Both the position numbers and the translations under genes were made by a program. A stretch of 64,000 bases of DNA from Pseudophaeomoniella oleicola (lineage: Eukaryota; Ascomycota; Eurotiomycetes; Phaeomoniellales; Phaeomoniellaceae), in contig QWDQ01000004.1 in assembly GCA_003868215.1 (NCBI GenBank), forward strand, positions 744,001 through 808,000, written 5' to 3'. The notes under the pieces are model-generated. The model saw only the letters and a program-made list of their open reading frames with translations, made no database searches and was not told the origin of the DNA. Shown here piece by piece: positions 55,268 through 64,000 of the stretch (its first letter is position 1; every line of letters starts with the position of its first letter).

Positions 55268-56846
55268 CTACAGAATACCCTGTTTCTGCAAATCGTAATA
55301 GATCCTTTCAGGCATGACGTTGCCTTCTCCGTCTTCCATTTGCACAATCGAGTCATCCTTCTGTTCCTTATCCCTCTTCTCTTTCTTGATCTTTTCCCAC
55401 AAGCTGATTGCATCGTCGATGCTGGTAATTTCCCTAAAGAGGCCGGATCCAGCGCCAGGCCCTGAGATACCCAGACACTTGAGTCCATAGATATGTCTCG
55501 CTTCTGAGAAGTGTTTGTCGAACGCCCTCCTGCCCATGTAGACGAAATTTCCACAAATTTCGCAAGGAAACTCTACGCCCAGACCGTGGAGTTTGTACAA
55601 CCAGTAAGGAATAGGTTTGCCATCCCAAGCCAGGGGTAATTTGAGAGGATTGTAGATCCTTTCACCATTGTCTGAGTCATCGTCGGATTCGTTGCCAGCG
55701 GCCGCTACTGCTGCATCATCTTCAGCAAAGAGCGCCTCGAGCTCTTGTTGACGCTCTCGTTCTGTCATACCCTGCTTGCGTTCAACATTGACGCGGGTAT
55801 TCGATCGCTCGTTCGCGAGGTACTTGGCAAGATTGCGGATACGATGCTCGTGTGATGCTATTGCCCGCTCCTTCAATTTGAGTCCACCCTCGATAGTGGC
55901 ACCTGGCCTCGGTCTCTCTCCGTTTGATACACCATTCGTCTGCTTCGATCCGGCCGCTCTGATATGCTTTTTACCGGTGAGATGGTTCTTGTATACATTC
56001 TCGTTCGTGAACTCTTTTTGGCAGGCATCGCACCATATTCCAGCCCCGCTGCCGTCAACATTCGGTCCAGCAGCTGAACTTGGATCTGTCTCCTGGCCCC
56101 AACCTGGCACTGTTCCTGCCTTCCACGAGTCATCGAAATCTTTGTCATAATCGGCAAATAATTTGTCTAGGTCTTGTAACGGCCTCGTCCTCCGAGTAAA
56201 GCTTTCCAGATAGGACGAAAGGTCGGATACGTATTTAAGATATTGATCCGTTAGCTTATTCTGTCTTTTTATTGGCATTTGCGGCGCAGTGAACGCATCG
56301 AACAAGTCCAGAAACTGGATATATGTCAACCGCTTTACGCCTGGCAGGTTGAGATAATCCTCATGTAGCGTGACGACGTCCAGAAAGCGCCCATTGCCCT
56401 CCTCACCAGTGAACATGTTGTCTGTCGCAGAGACAAGGACTTCTCCTTCCGCAGGTCGTTGTCGCTTGTATGCACGCTCGAGATTCTCCACAGGTTCATT
56501 TGGATACCGTCGATGGAAATCTTTCATTTCTTCAAGTTGTTTATAGAACTCCTCGAATGGGTCTCCAGTGGATAATGATTGTATCTCCTTTAATCTCGTG
56601 CCCTCGGTATCCTTATATATGTCAAGTAACCGTTGCGACTGTTCTTGTATCCTGGAGAGAAACCCGGCAATCTCATGGTCACGGTTTAAGCGGTCCTTGA
56701 TCTATAGTAATATGTGAGATGCAATTGTCGCAAAGGTCGAATTGGCAGAGACTTACATTTCTGGGATCTTCCGAGAGGCGATCACTGATACCTTGCTCCA
56801 GGCGCTCAATGTCCTCATGGATGAATCTCTGATCTTCAAGTATCAT
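55268..56846 (-). CDS. PRP9: Splicing factor 3A subunit 3 (Prp9/SAP61)
   Basis: Two exons, 56846-56757 and 56701-55268, with a 55-bp intron (GTAAGT donor, CTATAG acceptor) joining DPRN to IKDRLNRD; 507 residues. The start is the Met of MILEDQRFIHEDIERLEQ, the family N-terminus; an upstream in-frame ATG would add about 25 residues and is unlikely. The N-terminal helices include RYPNEPVENLERAYKR; central NMFTGEEGNGRFLDVVTLHEDY is the SF3A3 signature. Two zinc fingers are present: CDACQKEFTNENVYKNHLTGKKH (residues about 180-202) and CEICGNFVYMGRRAFDKHFSEARH near 430. SF3A is part of the U2 snRNP and stabilises its binding to the branch site. It is slightly shorter than yeast Prp9 (530). Confidence 0.94.
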
Positions 56847-57154
56847 CTTGAACGAGTGCGACGCGATTGTCGGCGTCAGGTATGTAAGACGAGACTCTGT
56901 TACGAAAGACGCTTCCTTCATAGGCCCAGAAATTTCGTCTTGAAGCTTCGATCATCGTTGCTTTCACTTTACTGTACCTTCTCCACATCCCACCACGCGC
57001 AAAGACGCGCCCCGCAACCCCAGACAACCACGAATATGTTTACATCGTCACATTGAACGTATTGCCAATGAAAATGTCTCAATAAATACTTCTGGATTGC
57101 GCTGTGCATAGCCAGGAATATGCTCAAGGGGGATTCTATAGCCAAGTTACAAGC
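56847..57154. other. Divergent promoter between PRP9 and the GCP5 gene
   Basis: About 310 bases; no gene is seen. Confidence 0.5.
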
Positions 57155-59779
57155 ATGGCTCAATCGAATCCAACTTCCACCCTAACGGAATCCCTTTTCG
57201 CCTCTCTATGCGACCTGCCGCAGGTAAATGGGATCTAGCACTACAGATATGTAACATAATGCTGATTTTCATTGAAGGAGACGCCACGGGCAAGAAGGCT
57301 GAGAGAGGCTTTTGCACGGAGGATCAAGTCTCACAACTATATTCGTACCAATCAATTCGACGTATCAACCCGTCTGGATGGATTACAGGAAAAGTTCACC
57401 GTGTTAAATAATGACGAGCTAGCTCAGGCATTGCGAGTGCGCTTAAATGAGCTGCAGAGCATATCGTATAGGTGGACTCCTGACATACTGGATTTGCTAC
57501 TTCACCTCTCTAGAAGGCCCCTTGTTAACAGCAGGGTGGAGGACCTAGAGAGACTTATCAGAGAACCGGAGCCTGTTCAAAACCTGACCTGGGCCGACAT
57601 TCAAAGAGACGATCCTATCGACAAGAAAGATGAGATCTGGAAATCTATACGTTTCACCGGCTATAGCTCGGATGAAGATGAGCTGGAAACACCAAGCAGC
57701 GCCTCAGGCTCTGTATCCGACGATGTTTCTGACGATGTGGTCGTTCCTGTCAGGCCTGCTGAAGGAAGTGAAGCTCTCCAAGCCTCTCTGCAGAATGCAC
57801 AGTTCTGGCTGCGGAAGGACACCGACAGCATAGTAATAACAGAAGTTCAAGCTATTAGAGAAGCTATCTTCATGTTGCTTGGACTACCGACGTCGATTTT
57901 TTGGCGGGTAGGTTCGAGCATAGAGATCGACAGGAGATACCAATTTTCCCATGTTGACCATCCAACGTTGCGCAGTGCCTTCTCGTCATTGGGTTCCCTA
58001 GGCCTACAGCTGGACAGCGTGAGGTCTTTCCTCAAAGACCATCAAGAAAATAGAGTATTGCAAACTTTTCAGCAAGCGGTGGGATCGTGCATGAAGAGGT
58101 TCGATTCCTCTCTTTCAGATAAGGAGTCTGAGCTTCTCGACAGGATAGGAAACTCCGTGGCGAGCCTCATGGACCTACTGGTTGATGTGCGAAGGCGCTC
58201 GGAATCTGTCCGAGCCATTGTTCCGATTCTTGAGACGATGAGAGAACGTGGCCACTCTCCAGTGGTATGCCTAGAGGCATTGTTTGATAGCGTTACTCTT
58301 CAAGAAGCTCTGTGCAGATCCGAGGTCTTGCAAGTCCACCAAGAGATATTTCTCGAAAGTTTTGCAACCTACATGAAGCCGGTCTGGGACTGGATGAGAA
58401 GCGGGACAGTTATCTCAGAGGAACCTTTCTTCGTTAGAAGAACAGCGTCAGATAATAAATCACGACTTTGGGCCGAGTGGTATACTTTAACTGTTACTGA
58501 AGACGCGATGGATACACCGCGATTCTTGAGATCCCATCTCCGAGCGATATTCTCGGCCGGTAAATCTGCCGCATTTCTGAAACTCACGGATGCCAAAGCT
58601 GAAAGTCATATCGATTTCGATGCAAGTGCTATGAGAACTCAACTGGCGACTACAGGCCCCTTTCTGTTGCCATTCGAACATCGATTCAGTGACATGTTAG
58701 AGTCCAGGATACAGCCTCAGCAATATATGGTCTCCAAATCCCTGTATGTATTCCTCGACCAGTCTTGTGGATTGCGCAGAGCGCTTCGTGCTTTGCGCAA
58801 GCTATATTTTGGACAACTAGGCTCATCCTCGGATTCGGTAGCTGCGAAGATATTTGATCGCATTGATAAATGCCGAAATGACTGGAACGATCCTTATGTA
58901 CTGGGACAGCTGCTGCGGACCGCATTCGAGGATCCTGACATTGATGTCCTGCGGATCAAGGTGCAAAGTTTGCCAGGTTATTCTCGAAACCTCTATTACC
59001 GTCGTCAGTCCGTCAATCTCTTGAAAGGATTTGCTATCGTCTACAGCCTGCCTTGGTCTTTAGCCAACATCATCTCCAAAGCATCGCTGGTTGGTTATCA
59101 AAGAGTGTCTACGTTTCTCCTCCAAATCCGGCGGGCAATCTACGTGCTAGAACGGCGCAGCCTCAAAAATCTTCCACTGATGGATCGCGGTTCGTACAGA
59201 AAGGTATACTCAGCTCGACAGCATCTTCTTTCCTTCACAAAAACGCTGGCGGATCATTTCACAGGCTACGTCATTGATGCTGCTTTTACAAGTTTGTCTG
59301 AAATGCTCGAGAGGGCCTCGGATCTGGATGCCATGATTACAGCTCACAATGAATTTGTCATGGCTTTACAACATCGTTTGCTTCTTACAAAAGCTCTGAA
59401 ACCATTGCGTGACGCTGTCATTGATGTTCTGGATCTTTGCGTACGATTTTCCGATGTGACCAGTGCTACTCCAGTCTCAGACAGTGGTTCAAATGCAGAT
59501 GCACAGTCCTTCATTTCTGCAAGGACCAGATCAAGACCGCGTAGGCTTCTTGACACTGGCTCGTCAGAAGATGACGAGGATGACGATGACGACCTCGAAG
59601 GGTATTCCTTCTTTGCCGTGGGGGAAGATCGCTCTCATGTGGAACAATTGTTGGATATCCGGAATAGACTCGATAAGCAAGCGGCCTTCCTACTTGCCGG
59701 ATTGCAAGGTCTTGCTCGCGCGGACGAAGATTCTCTGACTTGGGAAATTCTTGCGGAAAGGCTGAACCTGGATGCATAG
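57155..59779 (+). CDS. Gamma-tubulin complex component 5 (GCP5/Mod21)
   Basis: Two exons, 57155-57223 and 57278-59779, with a 54-bp phase-0 intron joining DLPQ to ETPRARR; 856 residues. The N-terminal part (RLREAFARRIKSHNYIRTNQFDV, LDLLLHLSRRPLVNSRVEDLERL, LTWADIQRDDPIDKKDEIWKSI) is the fungal GCP5 N-terminus. The central and C-terminal regions carry GRIP1/GRIP2 signatures (LRRALRALRKLYFGQLGSSSD, RVSTFLLQIRRAIYVLE). GCP5 is a structural subunit of the gamma-tubulin ring complex and nucleates microtubules at the spindle pole body; in fungi it is often non-essential (S. pombe Mod21). The last seven codons and stop are repeated in tandem directly downstream. Confidence 0.82.
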
Positions 59780-59810
59780 GAAAGGCTGAACCTGGATGCA
59801 TAGGAAAGGC
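59755..59810 (+). repeat. 24-bp tandem duplication across the GCP5 stop codon
   Basis: Two exact 24-bp units (59755-59778, 59779-59802) and 8 bases of a third. The unit length is a multiple of three, so the copy keeps the C-terminal seven codons and an in-frame stop twice. Confidence 0.92.
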
Positions 59811-60024
59811 AACTATGGGCATGGATGGACCAAGGGACCCTGGGGATGCGGTCGATCTGGTATTCGATGGCATACTAAGTGCCTTTAGGAGACCAGGGGA
59901 CTGTTTTTTGGGTTGCATTGGTCGAGCACATTACTCTAGATATCTATAAAATAGCACCTATCCATTCATAATCAAACAGGTCCATGTTTTTAAAAAAGAC
60001 ATTGTGCCCCCAAAGCCTCGACAA

Positions 60025-61953
60025 TCATATAGCACTATCCAACGCTTCATGTAGTTTGACCTGTACGCCACTACCACTCCTATTCTCAATGGTATGGTGG
60101 AATCTCATCGGCCCTGGTGGCTCCATATTTTCAATCTTGTCGAACCGCTGCAACAACCGAACGATGACATATGATGCTTCTGTCCTAGAGAATTGTTCTG
60201 TTGAAGAAGATTTTCGTCAACGTTAGCTTTATCTAAGTACCCTGCAATGCAGATGAGGCGTTGGGCGGACGACTAAAGAGAGGGAGAGAGGGAGGGGTAG
60301 ATAGATGAGTATGAAAGAAAGATGAGACTTACGACCTAAACACTGTCTAACTCCGCCGCCAAAGGGTATAAACTCGAATCCAAACTTCCTCCCACCGTTT
60401 TCTTCCCATCGCTCCGGTCGGAACTCATCGACGTCGTCGCCCCAGATATCTTCTCGGCGCTGCATCGCGAACGTAGGTATAAGCACCTGCTGACCCTTGG
60501 GGATGAAAATCGGAGATTGACCGTCGGGCCCGCCGCCGCGTGGGAGGGTCGTGTCACGCAGGGCGACGCGCTCGTTCAGTGGGACGACGGGCGCGACGCG
60601 GAAGGTTTCGTTGATGACGGAGGTGAGATATGGAAGGGAGTCGCGGAGGGATTTAAAGGTGATATTGTGCGCGTTAGGTGCATACGGTTTGTATGGGCCG
60701 TAGAGTTCGAGGATTTGGGTACGTAGCGTGTTGAAAACGGCTGGGTGTCGACAGAGGAGGTAGAATACCCAACCTAGAAGAGCTGCGGTGGTGTCTCGAC
60801 CGGCCGACAATATGTTGAGGGTTTCGCTCCGGAGTTCGAGAGGGTTCTGGGTCTCCTTGGCGAGTTCGTCCAGAAGAACGAATCGCTGTTTTGCTGCAGC
60901 GGCGGGATCGATTGGAAGAGAAGAGAGATACTTTTCTCCATGTGTGATGCGAAGGTGGACAAACCAGTCCACGTATTTGTGCACGGCATTGCAATGCTCG
61001 TTGAACGCTTTCGTAGGCAGCAGCCATCTATATTTCCAGAGAGCGCCACGAGTCTCGATCCAGGCTTTCCCAGCATCCATGTGACGGCCTATGTTCTCCC
61101 GATCTGGCGCGTCATACCCTGGGAGGGTCGGCAATTCAATTCGTTCGGCGGGATTTTGCGAATGTACGGAGTAGCCATAGATCAACTCAGTGGTCGTATC
61201 GAGGGTTAAGTTGTAGAACAATGGGAGAAGATCAAGCTTTTGCGACCATTTTCCATCATCGGAAACTGCATCTCGTTTACGGTCCAGGACTTTGAAGAGC
61301 TGTTGCACGTGTCGCTCAATCAAGTCGAGGTCGTTTATCTGATCTCTTGCGAACTGCGGTCTCACAAGCGCACGGGAGTGTTTCCACGATTCTCCTCGAG
61401 ACACGAACACGCCTGAACCAAATAGTGGCCTCCAGCTCTCGACTCGGTGTTCACCAACGTCCCAATCGGAGGCCTGTGTCGCAAGCATAGCTTGTACATT
61501 GGGCGGATCGCGCGTCACAAACAATTCATAGTCTGAAATTGGCACACGGCATGTGTGTATGTTCTTGCCGAGTTCATTGTTCATGGCTTGGAGGATATAT
61601 TGAGGTCCTCTTTCAGCCTTGGTCGCTCGCAAGCTCTCGACCAGCCGACCGAAACCAAGGAAGCCTTTGCGAGGGAGCGTAGGTGCCGGCATACATCCTC
61701 GACGGTGAGCCTCTTGAGCCAGACGTCGCTTGGTGAGCCATCTAGAAACAAGTTTGTATGCGATCAGAGCAACCAGCGCATAAAGCGCACACAGGCTCAA
61801 GACACGCATCGCAGTTTTAGTGTCTTGGAAAGCGATGCAACGGACAAAGAAGTAGACAAGAAACAATGGAATGGATATACTTGGCCTTCCTTTCGCATGG
61901 GAGATAGTGCGACTTCTACGTAGTAAGAACACATCACGTCGATCATTCTTCAT
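60025..61953 (-). CDS. Cytochrome P450, CYP52-like
   Basis: Two exons, 61953-60333 (or from Met49 at 61809) and 60197-60025. The 135-bp intron splits the heme loop: exon 1 ends PFGGGVRQCLG, exon 2 begins QFSRTEASYVIVRLLQRFD, so the join gives CLGQQF. Full length is 597 residues, or 549 from Met49. A membrane helix lies at ALYALVALIAYKL, then a Pro-rich hinge. I-helix ILSAGRDTTAALL, ExxR ETFRVAP and RFRPERW-like EFRPERWEE are present. The CYP52 group hydroxylates n-alkane and fatty-acid termini. The first 48 residues include IPLFLVYFFVRC, a second hydrophobic stretch, but their DNA also holds a TCTACGTAGTAAG motif seen in intergenic regions, so Met49 is the safer start. Substrate unknown. Confidence 0.85.
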
Positions 61954-63693
61954 TCATCCTCACCAATGGAAACAATGACAACATGTGGCTGAAAGTAGGA
62001 CGGTACAAATGTCCGATAGTTAGACGACAGAAGTTGTTAGGTAGATATCTGCGGGAATTCGGAAATGTGATGCTTGTTACTGGACGAATGTAGTAGGCGG
62101 ATGAGAACTAAAGGAGCCTTAGCTGACTGATGAGCTGTTGATAGTTACAAGGCTCCATTGTGACGATGTTGCGTTGGACAAGCATCAAGGCACAAAAGTG
62201 CAGTGATCTGCAGCTCTTCCCGTCGACGGGAGACGGAAAAGCAAGACAGTGAGACAGTGAGACAGTGAGACAGTGAGACAGTGAGACAGCGAGACAGCGA
62301 GACAGGAAAGAGGAGATGCGGTTTGCCAGTCTTACTATGTTAGTACTACGTAGTAGTAACGTACTAAGTTAGTTCGATGGAGTCCTGAAGATCATCAAGA
62401 TGTTGTTCGATATGGTGGAGCGGAATGTACGTACGTAGTAAAGTACAAGGAGGAATAGGCGCAAAAGAGAAAAGGGCAATTGAGCGACTCCTTGCCTCGC
62501 CTCGTCGCCTCGCTCGTTAATTAGTTAATTACATCTGAGATGAACTTCGATGATGAAGATCCGATTCCCCCCAAAGCGGAGAGGGACGGGAAGGGAAGGG
62601 AAGACCGGGTCACGGTATCCAGTTCTTTTCATTGATCATCTCATTCATCTCATTCATCTCATCGACAATCACTCATTCTCATACGTCGACAATATCAGTC
62701 AATGGCATCTATGTCCCTTCTTTCATAGCGTCTTGTCATACAATATACCATTTGACTGGATTTGCTGGAACCGATCACCTTGATGCTTCCTGATTAACCT
62801 GTTTAACCGGTTTTCTCCGCTTGACTCCTGCAGCTCTTCCTGGCTGAGTCACTTCATCACACCACAGCTGACCCTTGTCTAACGGTAGCTGAAGTGCCGG
62901 ATCAGTGCAAATGGTGTCCTATGCGTTGAGCATGTCTTCTGCTTCTCGCTCACTTTCTTTGTTCGTTAACTTCGATAGCTCTCTGGATGGCTCCCATCTC
63001 GAAATTGGGAAAACTGCTGCTGCTGCTTCAAGCCATGACTTCATGACATGAAAGATCGTCTGAGATGGAGTCGCGGAGACTAAACTAGAGCTTGATTGTT
63101 CTTACCAACACACGCAACTCTTTGACCCTCTCCGTCCACTTGTTTACGATCGTGGAGCTGGCTACCGAGCAACAATATCTATTGTGTGCTATAGTACTAT
63201 GTGTGACGAATCAGCAGTCAACCTGCCGCTACAGCCCGGCCAGTCGAGCTTTAGTTTGCGGATCATCCAAAATTGAGCTCCTGAATGAACTACGCCGCGC
63301 TTATATCGCGACCTGGGACATACCCTATCTGGGTTTGCCTTTCCACTTGGGTACCACAAATCTGGCTCATCGAGCTGAGATGATTACTGCTTTCAGCATG
63401 GGCCAGCGCATCTTTATGGACCGCTGGCGGGGGTTGGTCTACTACGATGATCTTGGTCTGATGTGTCATGTCGCGGTTGTTCTATGATGTTGATCAGGTC
63501 CATTTCATCCCCCGAATACGGACAATCCGGTTTGGGGTGAGACCGTGCCGTGAGAGCCATCAGCAAGCCGTTTAAAATGCGTCTATTCTCTCCATCTTGT
63601 TGTGCCTGTGGTACACTCTTGATTATCGTGCCCTTCCCAGTGAACTTGGTCTGTAAAATTCTCTGTCGGAGTGATAATTGATAGTAGTTCAAT
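61954..63693. other. 1.7-kb divergent intergenic between the P450 and Rds1-like genes
   Basis: TACTACGTAGTAGTAACGTAC at about 62344 and GTACGTACGTAGTAAAGTAC at about 62428 belong to the recurrent motif family. A GACAGTGA minisatellite is at 62245-62305; a CATTCATCTCATTCATCTCAT repeat is at about 62642. A frame at 63092-63487 was judged non-coding. Confidence 0.55.
62245..62305. repeat. 8-bp minisatellite GACAGTGA x5 then GACAGCGA x2
   Basis: Five perfect GACAGTGA units, two variant GACAGCGA units and a partial unit, showing a single T-to-C variant carried to adjacent copies. Confidence 0.93.
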
Positions 63694-64000
63694 ATGGCGT
63701 CGCAAGCCTTGATTTACTCTTGTGCCATTGGCATCCTGGCTTCTCTGACGGCAGCTGCCCCAGTCAGTCAGACCCAGCTGTCCGACCCTACCTACGGGCC
63801 CATACCGGGAGAGTCATTCTACTACGATGACTATCACGGTGTTGCACCGCCATTCCCCGGGAACATCACAGATCCGATCTACCCTACTGAATCTGGCCAT
63901 CCCGGCCCTGATGATCTCCTATGGCAGAACCTTTTGGCTGCAGAATGGGTCATTTTCTCCTTCTATCAAAAAGGTGCCGAGCTTTTCAACGCGAGCTCCT
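63694..64000 (+). CDS. Rds1-like secreted stress-response protein, 3'-partial
   Basis: It starts at 63694 and runs off the window after about 102 residues. The N-terminus is a clear signal peptide (hydrophobic LIYSCAIGILASLTAAAPVS, Ala-x-Ala end). The mature part, TYGPIPGESFYYDDYHGVAPPFPGNITDPIYPT then PGPDDLLWQNLLAAEW and FSFYQKGAELFN, resembles fungal Rds1/ferritin-like stress-response proteins, recalled from memory. An N-glycosylation site (Asn-Ile-Thr) is visible. Function unknown. Confidence 0.7.
   Translation, partial: MASQALIYSCAIGILASLTAAAPVSQTQLSDPTYGPIPGESFYYDDYHGVAPPFPGNITDPIYPTESGHPGPDDLLWQNLLAAEWVIFSFYQKGAELFNASS

Noticed and set aside
62245-62305. CRISPR-like tandem repeat
   Set aside because: Units are 8 bp with no spacers; a eukaryotic minisatellite.
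63092-63487. 131-residue frame before the Rds1-like gene
   Set aside because: No family signature, poor codon pattern and no clear leader; likely chance.

Overview
The window is nuclear DNA of a filamentous ascomycete (Pezizomycotina). It carries about 24 protein genes on both strands, most with 0 to 3 short introns of roughly 45-140 bp (GT-AG, CTAAC/CTGAC-like branch sites). Characteristic fungal families are present: a Zn2Cys6 regulator, a 2EXR protein, DUF4048 and DUF4748 proteins, a CYP52-like P450, an Rds1-like protein and an Ash1-type SET protein. Proteins and intron style suggest Eurotiomycetes or a near relative, but this is a weak guess. No tRNA, rRNA, CRISPR array, transposon or viral relic was recognised.

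Layout, left to right. 0-8 kb: 3' part of a striatin (STRIPAK scaffold), a MINDY deubiquitinase with a CaaX tail, and mitochondrial Tim22. 8-20 kb (minus strand): an RA-PH Ras-effector-like protein, an Ash1-type H3K36 methyltransferase, S-adenosylmethionine decarboxylase with a long upstream-ORF-bearing leader, and APC/C subunit Apc8/Cdc23. 20-26.6 kb: a DUF4048 protein, a 2.9-kb gene-free gap, a tiny mitochondrial-type protein and a DUF4748 protein with two microexons. 27-31.3 kb: a patch of small, less conserved genes, namely a metallophosphoesterase, a nucleotidyltransferase-fold protein, a 2EXR protein and a second, apparently degenerate, nucleotidyltransferase-like protein. 32-38.5 kb: the TFIIH helicase XPB/Ssl2 and a highly codon-biased hexose transporter. 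40-46.3 kb: an FMN-binding split-barrel protein, an amidase with FAAH-type catalytic spacing, and a Zn2Cys6 regulator tail-to-tail with it. 47-60 kb is a dense housekeeping block: RWDD2-like protein, Vps54 (GARP), Mcm5, SF3A3/Prp9 and gamma-tubulin complex protein GCP5. 60-64 kb: a CYP52-like P450 and the start of an Rds1-like secreted protein.

Most genes are independent housekeeping functions (transcription/repair, replication, splicing, cell cycle, microtubule nucleation, vesicle tethering). I found no large undescribed system. The most interesting items are a recurrent TACTACGTAGTA-type palindrome in intergenic DNA, the ATG-depleted leader of the AdoMet decarboxylase gene, the 9-nt and 14-nt coding exons of the DUF4748 gene, a 24-bp duplication spanning the GCP5 stop codon, and the small nucleotidyltransferase/2EXR patch. 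All intron positions were inferred by eye from splice consensus and protein continuity.
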